This document shows positions 16,442 through 25,146 of a stretch of DNA of 41,406 nucleotides, piece after piece (the stretch's first letter is position 1; each line of letters begins with the position of its first letter). The DNA is taken from positions 1-41,406 of the forward strand of contig CAMDAB010000017.1 of NCBI GenBank assembly GCA_945888475.1, written 5' to 3'. This DNA comes from Saprospira grandis DSM 2844. GTDB lineage: Bacteria > Bacteroidota > Bacteroidia > Chitinophagales > Saprospiraceae. The notes beneath the pieces were generated by a model. It was given only the letters and a program-made list of their open reading frames with translations. It was not told the origin of the DNA and ran no database searches. Position numbers and translations under genes: made by a program.

Positions 16442-17419
16442 TCAAATAAAAACCAGCATAAGCAAGCCGATAATCAGTAATTCCAAGGCAAAAATCATTG
16501 CACCAAAAACAAGTCCCTGTCGACCAGTCGTAAAGAGTTTTGCAAAACTGATTTTAAGCCCGATAGCAGCCATGGCTATTGTAAGCACCAGATTTCCACT
16601 GATTTTCATAAAATGCAGCACTTCCTTTGGAACTGAAACAAATGAAGTAAAAATTGTTATTCCGATAAATGCCCATAAATACCAGGGCAAATTGAAATGC
16701 TCACGCCAATTCTTGACATTATCTCTGTTTACCAGATAATTAAAAAAAATCAAGGCGGGTGAAAGCAAGGCTACTCTGGCTAATTTTATGGTAATGGAAA
16801 CCTCTCCCACTTCATCGCTGATACCAAAGCCTGCTCCAGCCACGTTACCCACCGAATGAAGGCTTGCACCAATGAGAATACCTGAAGAAGTAGGTTCAAA
16901 TTCAAAATATTTAAGTATTATTGGCAATAAAATCATACCCAGGCTGCCATAGAGATTTACAGCTGCCATCGCCATACCCACATCTTCTTTATTTTTGCTT
17001 ACAGATGGCGCCAGCGCAGCAATTGCCGAAGATCCACATATCGTAGTGCCAAAACCTGTTAGCCACCCCGTTGTACCGGGACAGCTAAGTTTTTTAGACA
17101 GAAAAAAAGTAAGGAGCAGCATTATAAAAACAGTAATGATAACAATACTGAAGCTATTGACACCCAATTTAGCAATGGAGTTATAATTGATGCTGAATGC
17201 CAGAAAAAGAATGGATAATTCCAACAATTTACTGCTGGTATAGCTTATCCCCGATTGGAAATTATCGGGGATTTTTATCAGATTCCCAATCAAAATTCCA
17301 AGTAAAAGTGCTACGAGAATGCTGCCTATGGCAGATGGCAGAAAATCGGCACCAAAATAAGCAATAAGCCCGATGATTGCAGAGAGTATGATGCCTTTGT
17401 AGTCTTTCGCTATGTTCAT
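16442..17419 (-). CDS. YeiH/UPF0324-type putative sulfate exporter
   Basis: 325 residues, about ten hydrophobic helices, the length of PF03601 proteins. Typical blocks: GSILVALLLGILIGN near residue 31, GFGTTICGSSAIAALAP near 125, and GASLHSVGNVAGAG near 183. Sulfate or other anion export is the usual annotation but rests on little experiment. The -7 box TAGCTTTG at 17424-17431 lies so close to the ATG that the mRNA may have almost no leader. It converges with the dehydratase gene. Confidence 0.9.
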   Translation of the reverse strand: MNIAKDYKGIILSAIIGLIAYFGADFLPSAIGSILVALLLGILIGNLIKIPDNFQSGISYTSSKLLELSILFLAFSINYNSIAKLGVNSFSIVIITVFIMLLLTFFLSKKLSCPGTTGWLTGFGTTICGSSAIAALAPSVSKNKEDVGMAMAAVNLYGSLGMILLPIILKYFEFEPTSSGILIGASLHSVGNVAGAGFGISDEVGEVSITIKLARVALLSPALIFFNYLVNRDNVKNWREHFNLPWYLWAFIGITIFTSFVSVPKEVLHFMKISGNLVLTIAMAAIGLKISFAKLFTTGRQGLVFGAMIFALELLIIGLLMLVFI

Positions 17420-17423
17420 GCCA

Positions 17424-17431
17424 CAAAGCTA
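17424..17431 (-). promoter_or_regulatory. -7 box abutting the YeiH-type start codon
   Basis: Minus strand reads TAGCTTTG, an exact TAnnTTTG match, ending 4 bases before the ATG at 17419. Transcription would begin at or next to the A of the start codon. No -33 TTG is visible, so this may be chance. Confidence 0.35.
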
Positions 17432-17543
17432 AGGTTTTAAAAACTTGTTTTCTGTGATCTGTGGCACAAAGGTGAAGTAAATAAAAGGATTTGGATTGTA
17501 TTTAGTTTTTTTTAAAATAGTGAAACCTAGAACGCTCTCTGGT

Positions 17544-18068
17544 TTATTGAGGTTTTATGATATCTCCAAACTCACCCAATAATTTTTTACTTTCTGAATT
17601 AAGTGGATTACCCCCAAAATTTATATCTGTCAGTTGATCCATTTTCAATAGCTTATCAGGAATATCCTTAAACTCATTTCCAATCAAATTTAATCTTTTG
17701 AGTTTGTTAAGTTTATTAAAATTTTCCGGTAGTGCATCAATTTTGTTTCCGCGCAAGCATAGCTCTTCTAAATTTACCAGATTTATAATCTCAACAGGAA
17801 TAACTGATAGGTTGGCGTACATAAGTGTCAACTTTGTAAGATTTGTTAACTTACATATTTCATTGGTAAAAATATCAGGAGAAATTTTGACACCAGTCAA
17901 ATCCAATTCTTCTAATGCTGTTAATTTTATAAGAAAATTTGGTTCGAGTATTTCACTGTTTCCCAGATCGAATTCATCTATTGTCAAATTCAACTTTTTC
18001 AAATTTGATTTTTGAAAAATATCATAAGGTATTTTAAAAACTTCCATATTTATATCTTTTTCGTTCAT
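17544..18068 (-). CDS. Leucine-rich-repeat protein
   Basis: 174 residues without signal peptide or membrane helix. About five leucine-rich repeats of roughly 23 residues can be read: LTALEELDLTGVKI, LTNLTKLTLMYANLSVIP, LVNLEELCLRGNKIDALP, LNKLKRLNLIGNEFKDIP, MDQLTDINFGGNPL. The P-rich ends and LP spacing fit the bacterial LRR type that forms a solenoid for protein binding. The partner is unknown. The gene lies in a visibly AT-rich stretch with no close neighbour on its strand, unlike the packed genes around it. Met1 or Met8 could be the start. Confidence 0.8.
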   Translation of the reverse strand: MNEKDINMEVFKIPYDIFQKSNLKKLNLTIDEFDLGNSEILEPNFLIKLTALEELDLTGVKISPDIFTNEICKLTNLTKLTLMYANLSVIPVEIINLVNLEELCLRGNKIDALPENFNKLNKLKRLNLIGNEFKDIPDKLLKMDQLTDINFGGNPLNSESKKLLGEFGDIIKPQ

Positions 18069-18291
18069 TGTTAATTCTTAATTTCCTGAATTCATCAACC
18101 TTACTTTGGTTTAAATTTGTTTATAGAAGTCGAATTTTTTGAATAATAGTAGTGTAGGTGCGAATAAACTTGACCGAAACAACACCGTAAGCATTATTTT
18201 AAAATTGACTAACTTATAAACAGATCACTTTAGGATTATGTGCATTGATATTTAAAATCGAAAATTCTTCAAAAGAAATGAGTAATAATTT

Positions 18292-18360
18292 CTAACTGGA
18301 TGATTGCGCATTTGCATATCCAAAAATAAACATAGTTACTAAAAGAAATAAATATTTCAT
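18292..18360 (-). pseudogene. Orphan signal-peptide fragment of a decayed secreted-protein gene
   Basis: ATG at 18360 opens MKYLFLLVTMFIFGYANAQ followed by SSS and a TAG stop, 22 residues. This is a near-perfect Bacteroidota signal peptide with a cleavage site after ANA, and it ends just past it. A promoter-like TATCTTCG lies at 18407-18414. Reading on after the stop gives another 25 codons before a TAA, with no clear domain. The likeliest reading is the 5' remnant of a lost secreted protein; a genuine micropeptide is possible. Confidence 0.45.
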
Positions 18361-18406
18361 ACGACCGCATTTTTTGATTTTTAGATTCACTTAAATTTTT
18401 CAAATA

Positions 18407-18414
18407 CGAAGATA
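18407..18414 (-). promoter_or_regulatory. -7-like box upstream of the orphan signal peptide
   Basis: Minus strand TATCTTCG, one mismatch from TAnnTTTG, 46 bases before the ATG at 18360. Confidence 0.3.
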
Positions 18415-18941
18415 AGAAAAACCTAATTAACTTAAAACTAATAAGTATTTAAATATTTAAGTGTTTTTCGTAATAAAATTTGATTATATTCTATTGCATT
18501 CAAAACCAAAGTCTTTGTAAAGCAAAATACCAAGATGAAGGCTAATTCAAAATAAACTTAATAAAATTTTTCTAAATACACTATGGATTCTTTTTCAAAT
18601 TAATACACAAAGTTTATTTGAGAAGTATATTTTTTCGATTTATCGCTTTAATACTTTTCTATAATCCCGAATTGTAACTCAATACAAAACAAGTGTTTAA
18701 AAACAGAAGGGGTGTCTTAGCTAATCTATCCATTCCAACAAATATTTTTCATTGTATTCAATGTCAAATTTTTGAAGAAAATCCAATCATGGTATGCCAT
18801 TTGGATTTTGATGGTTTTTGCTATAATTCCAATAACTTTTCACAGGGGCTATATTTCTATAATCCCCATATAATTCATTAAAAATCAACCATACAAAACT
18901 TTACGAACCGAATAAAAACAAGAATTACTATCATAATTTTT

Positions 18942-21900
18942 CTACTCCACCTTCACCCTTACACCCTCCGAATGGCTGGTAAACTCGGGTGCATACATAC
19001 ACTGAATTGTGGTAACACCATTGCTGAAGTTTCCTTTGTGGCTGACACGCAAGCCATATTCAAAAACATAATTGCCTTTGCTCAGATAATCGAAAAAGAA
19101 ATTGGTAGCTGCATCGCGCGTGCTTTCATAGTAGCCCAAACCTCCCTGATATTTGTACTGACTAAGCACATTCACGGGCTCAAAACCGGATGCACGCATG
19201 TCTTTCATGTGTACGTACTCCATATCTCTGTCTACTTTCAGCTCGATGCGGACTTTAACCAGATCGCCAGGCAGCAGTTTTGTTTGTTCGTTGATTGGCT
19301 GCAAAACCGGGCCGCGGTCGGTACGCACTTCTTTGAATAATTTTTTGGTGATTTTTAAAGGGGTGTCTTTAAAATCAGTCACCTTATCCAACTGTTCGAA
19401 ATACTGCCAGTAAATGGCCCCCCAGGCAACATTCTTATTAGGGTTTTCAACTTTAATAGTCGCCATTTCATTTTTGATTTGCGAAGCATCCCAAGAGGTT
19501 TTGAAATAGCCGGTTCCCGCTTCTTTACTGATTTTCGACTGATCGAGCGGCTGATTACCTATGCTGATTTTCACTTCCTGATCCTCCATCAGCCAGTTAT
19601 CACCGCTACTCAGCAATGCATAGCAGGCCGATGCAGTAGCTTTTGTAGTTTTCCAATGTGTTGTCTGTTTGGCTTTCAGCAGATAAGTTTTCAGATTGTC
19701 AACAGCCTCAGCGTCTTTGGCCACCACATTGAATACCTCAATGAGCAGGCAATGTGTTTCGATGGGCATTTCATACCAAAAATAACCGCTTGGATATTTC
19801 CAGTACATACCCATTTCTTCGCTTTTCAAAGCGCGCTCTTTGAGCGATTTTACAATATTCTGTGGGGTTGTTTTGTCAATACCCTTTCGGTGCAGTGCCA
19901 ATGCAAGCATGCCTTGCATATAATCTGACTTTGAAAGCCAGTATTTAGCTGCCTGCGCCTCATAATATTCGATGGCTTTTTTGGCTGTTTTGTTTTCCAC
20001 CAATATGTTGGGGTAAAAGCTCCTGGTATAAAGATAATGGATGGCCATGTAATCCAAATGATCTTTTTCCAGATAAGCCTTCTCTCCCTCCGTTGCTTTT
20101 TTGGCAATTTTTAATAATTCCTCATATTGCTCAGCAAGGCGCTCATCTGTGTAACTCACGGCTTTAGATACCATATCGGCTACTTTTTCATCCGTACTGA
20201 TTGCTTTTACGCCAAGCACATCCAAATGCCCAAATCCCTCAGCAATATATTGTGTGATGTACCAAGAGTCGACTCCACCTGGAAACCAGGCAAAGCCACC
20301 GTTCGGCAGCTGTCGGTCAGCAAGCTTGTCTCTCGCGGCCTTCATTTCATTACCCATTCTGTTCAGGTCGAACAATAGTCCCAGCTCTTTTTTCTGTTGT
20401 TCTTCATTTTGAGCGGCAAAAACCCAGGGCGTTTCCTCTAGAAGCGCATATTTTAGTTCTTGATTTTTTGAAAGATTCGATTGTAATGCCTCAGGCTGAT
20501 AATTCTTCCAAGCATCAAAAACCTTTTTGATTTTCGGATGCGAATTGGCAACCGAACTTGCAATACTGTTGGCATAAAATCTCGAAAAAATCTGTTCGGA
20601 ACATTCATAGGGATATTCCATAATGTAGGGTAAGGCCTGAACTGCATACCAGGCCGGATTTGGCGTAAACTCCAGCGTGTATCTATGGTGACGCAATGTG
20701 GTTGATTTACTCAGTTCCGACATTCTTTTAAACTCAAAGGTTTTTGTCTGCCCTCCTCTGATTGGCAAAGGCATTGTTTCGGTCAGCAGCATTCTGTTGC
20801 TTAAAACAGGCAGACTATTTTCCTCACCATCGGAGAAAGTTCCCGATTTTGCGATAACCCTATAAGTGATTGCGTTGGTCCAGTTATCAGGAACTTTCAG
20901 TTTCCAAACCAAAGGAGCCGACTGGGTACCCAATGCTTCAAAACTTTGAGTTGCTGAAATATTTGCAAATTCGCTGTCTACAGGTTTCATACTCAACGCA
21001 TCGAACAGTTGCAATACGGCCTCCCCTTTCATTGTCTCCTTAGTCATATTACTGACTTTAGCAGTAAAGTAAATTTCATCATTCTGTCTAAAGAAGCGAG
21101 GCGCATTGGGCATCACCATCAGATCTTTCTGCGTAATAATTTCTTTCTGGCCAGTTCCTATTTTCAAATCCTTGCTATGCGCCAGCCAAAGGAATTTCCA
21201 TTTGGTCAATGCCTCATTCATCGTAAATCTAATGATGACATCGCCATTTTCATCGGTCATTAGCTTTGGAAAGAAAAAGACCGTTTCGTTCAGATTTGTT
21301 CTCACTTTCACATCAGCGAAATTTTCTTCTGCTTTTTTAACTTTTTCAATTTTTGTGCTGTCGGTTAATATTAGTTTTATTCCTTCAGATGGATTTTCTT
21401 CTTTTTTAAATTCCTCTTCAGTTGATTCAGCCATTGGAACACCAGAAATCGAGTAATCCGCATCTCTTAGAACGCCACCTTTCATTGCATGCAACACTGT
21501 TCTGTATCCCCAATCATAAAAAGGCATATCAAACCAATTGAGTGTGGCATAGTTGTGACTACCATGGTTAAAACTTTCATTCCATGCCGACCCAATAATG
21601 AGTTTAGCATTAACAGCATTGAAACTATTGCTCAACCATGAATGCCTTGCCCAATTATTTTGGTAAAGTGAAAAATACCAGTTGTTCTCGGCAAAAACAT
21701 CCAAAGAGGCATCGTACATGGCAGCCAAGACTTCGGCGGCAACTTTATCTTTTTTAGCACCGCTTATTTTAATTTTCCATTCCTCTTCCTGACCCGGTAA
21801 AAGTTTATCTCTGAAGGTACTGTATTCTATTTGAAGTTCTTTATTCGTCCAGGGAACAGCAATAGTGCCTTGTTTTTTATAGAAGCGGTTGTTCAATACC

Positions 21901-24900
21901 GCTGTAATATGGAAAGAAATTCCACCGCGATATTTTTCTTCAATCAGAATTTCCTTTTTGATACGTTTAGGGGCTTTTAGCCATTCTGATTGAATAATCT
22001 GACCATCAAATTCAATTTCAAAAAGCAGATTGGCATTTGTATCAAAGCTGCCTAAGTCGAGTATAACTTTTTCTCCGGGCTCTGCCTTAGGGAAAAGATT
22101 AGCAACAAAAATCACCTCATTGTCTGGCACCTCAGTTTCTTTCTCAGAATAAAGGCTAAAGAATTTAACTACTTCAATTTTTTCGCCATATTTATCGGCT
22201 GTATTAAGGGTTATTTTGTATTTACCCTGAGCCCATTTTTCAATATCTTTGAGCAAAAGCTTTTTATCTGATTTGCTGTCGAATGCAGTCTCAAAAACTA
22301 TTTTTGTTGATTTCCAATTGTAATACTCATCTTCTGATTTATAAGCCATATTTGGAAAATCGCGTCTGAAATCAGCTTCCGGGATAATATAATAGTCTGC
22401 TCTGCCAAATAAACGGCCCTTATAAATCATGTTAGGCGTTTCTAAAAGTTCTATTTTGACAGTACCTTTTGCAGCTTCAAATTCTCCATTCAGATTCAGG
22501 GTGCTCAGTTCTAAATCTTTTGTTTTCTCGCGATTTATCGATTCGGCAATGATAACATTTGCATTGAGCGCAACATAACCCACCTTGACGATCGTTTCTG
22601 TACTGTGCGTTTCGCCACTTATGTCTGTCACATCGGCATAAACAGTGTAAGTAAATTGAGGTTTTTGGGCAGCTGGAACAGATTTATCGGGAATTGCTTT
22701 AAAGCTCACCGTAAATTCACCTTTTTCGTTGCTTGTAGTTTCGCCAAAGGCAATTTCCTGTTCCCCTCTTTCCCAGGGATTCCAGCCCCAGTACCAGCGC
22801 CAGAAAGGAAAGTTTACTTTGCGTACTACCCGGTATTGTACCTTTGCACCGTCTATATTACTGCCGGCATAAGCCTTACCAAAACCTTTTACAGTAACGG
22901 TCTCATCGAGTTTAAAAGCCTCTTTCATCGGCTCAAAACCAACTTCAAATTTAGGCCTTTTATATTCTTCAACTATGATGGAATGACTGCTATAATTGAC
23001 AGTTTCCACGATTTGCATTTGTCCTGTCATTCCGGATGAAGGTGCAGTGAAACTGCCTTCAAAAGAGCCAAATTCATTGCTGACCAAAGATTTTTTCGCC
23101 AGCTGCTGATAATTGGCATCATTAAAAACCACATCGGTGGCATATCCGCTCTCAATCTTTGGATTTTTGCCATTTACCGAACTGATTACAATTCCTTTGA
23201 AATAAACAGTCTGTCCGGGTCTGTAAATAGCACGGTCGGTAAAAAAATGCACTTCTGTTTTTTCGACTTCTGTTTTATTATTGCTGTAATTGTAGTAACT
23301 GTTTTTCAGATAAAGCTCATCGCCATTCCGGCTGAATTTTACATAATAGCTGTAATGATTTTCCCTGTTAAATTCCGTCGTTACAATATTGCCATTCTTG
23401 TTGGAAAATGCTTCATGTATTTTTCTGTCTTCATATCTCCTCAATAGCGAATTGTACTTGTTTATGAAAAATTCAGCTTTAACATTTTCTAATGGAGCTC
23501 CACTATTTCTGTCAGTAAGCGTGAATTCATATTTGCCATCCATTTGTCTGTAAAAATATGAAAGGTCCGACACATTGAAAATACTGTATGAAATGCCATT
23601 TTTATTGTAAGAAAAATCTTCTTTTTCCGACACCATAAGCATCCATATTCCATTTTTACAAGCAGGCACCGAAATGTCTACACTATGAGTTTGAAAATCT
23701 CCCTCATCAATCAAATCGACCGACCATTGTTTTTCTACCTTCAGTTTATTTAGATAACTGACAATTTTATCTTGTTGATACAGCTCAGAAAGTTCTCTTA
23801 TTTGAGCATCAGATAATTTTACTAATCTAAAATTTCCTTTTTTTAGATTTCGATATCTCAAATTAACAAGCATTGCTTTGTCAATTGGATAAACATTTTC
23901 AACAGAAAGATCCAAAGAACGCTCCTTCAATCTCATCATCAAAGACTGGGCATGTCTAGCTCCGTAAGAATCAGGGTATTTTTTAATAATCTCTGAAGCG
24001 AGTGTTACTGCTTTTTTGTAATCCCAACGATAGGTCTGCTCTGGAGAAGGATTATATTTAAGGCCCTCAGCTTCGTGCCAGGCTGCTATGTAATAAAGGG
24101 CTTCGGCAGCTGCATTATTTTTTTCAAACTTTGCGGCAATTTCATTCAATGATTTGATATAAAGTTCATCTTTGTTTGCAATGATAGCATGCTGATACAC
24201 CCATTTCAACCTTCTCAAGTTGGCATCGACCAATGCGTCAGGTGATTCATCTTTTGCATGAAAGGCAATCAGCTCCTGAAACATAAGCAAACATCTGAAT
24301 TTTTCCGAGAGGCTGTCTTTTGCTGTAAAACGAAATGCTGTGAAAGTCTTTTCATCGGCCAATGCCTCAGCCTGGTCTATATAAAAGCGATATGCAGGTT
24401 TTGACAGATAACTGTTTTCGTTTGAATAAAACCCAATAGCCCTATTGATCAAAAAATCAAATAAAGTAGGTTCCAGTATTTCATCATAGTAGCCCAGCAG
24501 CAGATCTTTGTAGTCTGCAAGTTTAACGGATTTTATACCAGGATTTTTGATGGATTTTGAATAAAGTTCAAACACTTTTTCGGTTATGCTACTAATGTCC
24601 CAAGTGCTTATATCATCAGATTTATTGTCGGCAAGCGTTGTCCTGTCTTTAATTTTGTAAATATGATTTTCAAGATAATTGCTATACATTTCTGCCAACA
24701 TCGATTGCATAATGGCCTTGGTAGGACCTTCGCTCATTTTTTCAGTCTCGGTCTGAAATCTGTAAATCGCTTTTTCAAGACCGTTCTCCTCCGATTGAAT
24801 CTGAAATTTATTTGCATAAACCAGCACCTTAATCAATAGCACTGCTTGATTTTTATTTCCGCTATCTTTTCTAATTTTTGCGAGCAAGGATTCTGTTTCT

Positions 24901-25034
24901 TTCAGCGCTGATTCGGGGAGCCCTTTTGCTTCCAGGGAATCGATTATTTTCCATTCTTTTTCATAATTCTGTGCCATAAGTTGGGGATAATAAAAGCATA
25001 AAGCCAGGAGGAATAATAGTTTTAGCAGTTTCAT
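18942..25034 (-). CDS. Alpha-2-macroglobulin family protein with thioester motif, 2030 residues
   Basis: Signal peptide at 1-21 (MKLLKLLFLLALCFYYPQLMAQ), with no lipobox, so a periplasmic or envelope protein. Residues about 22-375 are helical and TPR-like. Macroglobulin domains follow, with an MG2 signature about residue 600 (FFTDRAIYRPGQTVYFKG). The A2M domain starts about 1240 (VRTNLNETVFFFPKLMTDENG). The thioester motif CSEQ is intact (Cys1478, Gln1481) in a helical thioester domain that runs to about 1780, followed by a receptor-binding-like beta domain. Such proteins trap proteases that breach the outer membrane. Enterobacterial versions sit beside the gene for penicillin-binding protein 1C; none is present here. 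Its own promoter is at 25103-25110. Confidence 0.93.
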   Translation of the reverse strand: MKLLKLLFLLALCFYYPQLMAQNYEKEWKIIDSLEAKGLPESALKETESLLAKIRKDSGNKNQAVLLIKVLVYANKFQIQSEENGLEKAIYRFQTETEKMSEGPTKAIMQSMLAEMYSNYLENHIYKIKDRTTLADNKSDDISTWDISSITEKVFELYSKSIKNPGIKSVKLADYKDLLLGYYDEILEPTLFDFLINRAIGFYSNENSYLSKPAYRFYIDQAEALADEKTFTAFRFTAKDSLSEKFRCLLMFQELIAFHAKDESPDALVDANLRRLKWVYQHAIIANKDELYIKSLNEIAAKFEKNNAAAEALYYIAAWHEAEGLKYNPSPEQTYRWDYKKAVTLASEIIKKYPDSYGARHAQSLMMRLKERSLDLSVENVYPIDKAMLVNLRYRNLKKGNFRLVKLSDAQIRELSELYQQDKIVSYLNKLKVEKQWSVDLIDEGDFQTHSVDISVPACKNGIWMLMVSEKEDFSYNKNGISYSIFNVSDLSYFYRQMDGKYEFTLTDRNSGAPLENVKAEFFINKYNSLLRRYEDRKIHEAFSNKNGNIVTTEFNRENHYSYYVKFSRNGDELYLKNSYYNYSNNKTEVEKTEVHFFTDRAIYRPGQTVYFKGIVISSVNGKNPKIESGYATDVVFNDANYQQLAKKSLVSNEFGSFEGSFTAPSSGMTGQMQIVETVNYSSHSIIVEEYKRPKFEVGFEPMKEAFKLDETVTVKGFGKAYAGSNIDGAKVQYRVVRKVNFPFWRWYWGWNPWERGEQEIAFGETTSNEKGEFTVSFKAIPDKSVPAAQKPQFTYTVYADVTDISGETHSTETIVKVGYVALNANVIIAESINREKTKDLELSTLNLNGEFEAAKGTVKIELLETPNMIYKGRLFGRADYYIIPEADFRRDFPNMAYKSEDEYYNWKSTKIVFETAFDSKSDKKLLLKDIEKWAQGKYKITLNTADKYGEKIEVVKFFSLYSEKETEVPDNEVIFVANLFPKAEPGEKVILDLGSFDTNANLLFEIEFDGQIIQSEWLKAPKRIKKEILIEEKYRGGISFHITAVLNNRFYKKQGTIAVPWTNKELQIEYSTFRDKLLPGQEEEWKIKISGAKKDKVAAEVLAAMYDASLDVFAENNWYFSLYQNNWARHSWLSNSFNAVNAKLIIGSAWNESFNHGSHNYATLNWFDMPFYDWGYRTVLHAMKGGVLRDADYSISGVPMAESTEEEFKKEENPSEGIKLILTDSTKIEKVKKAEENFADVKVRTNLNETVFFFPKLMTDENGDVIIRFTMNEALTKWKFLWLAHSKDLKIGTGQKEIITQKDLMVMPNAPRFFRQNDEIYFTAKVSNMTKETMKGEAVLQLFDALSMKPVDSEFANISATQSFEALGTQSAPLVWKLKVPDNWTNAITYRVIAKSGTFSDGEENSLPVLSNRMLLTETMPLPIRGGQTKTFEFKRMSELSKSTTLRHHRYTLEFTPNPAWYAVQALPYIMEYPYECSEQIFSRFYANSIASSVANSHPKIKKVFDAWKNYQPEALQSNLSKNQELKYALLEETPWVFAAQNEEQQKKELGLLFDLNRMGNEMKAARDKLADRQLPNGGFAWFPGGVDSWYITQYIAEGFGHLDVLGVKAISTDEKVADMVSKAVSYTDERLAEQYEELLKIAKKATEGEKAYLEKDHLDYMAIHYLYTRSFYPNILVENKTAKKAIEYYEAQAAKYWLSKSDYMQGMLALALHRKGIDKTTPQNIVKSLKERALKSEEMGMYWKYPSGYFWYEMPIETHCLLIEVFNVVAKDAEAVDNLKTYLLKAKQTTHWKTTKATASACYALLSSGDNWLMEDQEVKISIGNQPLDQSKISKEAGTGYFKTSWDASQIKNEMATIKVENPNKNVAWGAIYWQYFEQLDKVTDFKDTPLKITKKLFKEVRTDRGPVLQPINEQTKLLPGDLVKVRIELKVDRDMEYVHMKDMRASGFEPVNVLSQYKYQGGLGYYESTRDAATNFFFDYLSKGNYVFEYGLRVSHKGNFSNGVTTIQCMYAPEFTSHSEGVRVKVE

Positions 25035-25102
25035 AAGTTTTATTTTATGGTGGTTTATTTTTCCTTAACAGATGCCTGTTTTTAGTAAAATGTCGCAATC
25101 TA

Positions 25103-25110
25103 CAAAGTTA
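25103..25110 (-). promoter_or_regulatory. -7 box for the alpha-2-macroglobulin gene
   Basis: Minus strand TAACTTTG, an exact TAnnTTTG match, 68 bases before the ATG at 25034. No TTG at the -33 distance. Confidence 0.5.
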
Positions 25111-25146
25111 AGCATTTCTAAATTTCTGTTATCTTAAAATCAGGGT

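Larger units (their letters stand above)
18069..18941. other. 873-base AT-rich spacer with no complete gene
   Basis: The spacer is strongly AT-rich. The only coding-like signal is an orphan signal peptide on the minus strand (18292-18360). The plus-strand frame 18693-18881 has no recognisable features and a non-ATG start. I see no tRNA, strong terminator or inverted repeat. The sequence may be the remains of decayed genes. Confidence 0.6.

Noticed and set aside
18693-18881. 62-residue plus-strand frame in the AT-rich spacer
   Set aside because: No ATG at its start, no promoter, no recognisable motif.
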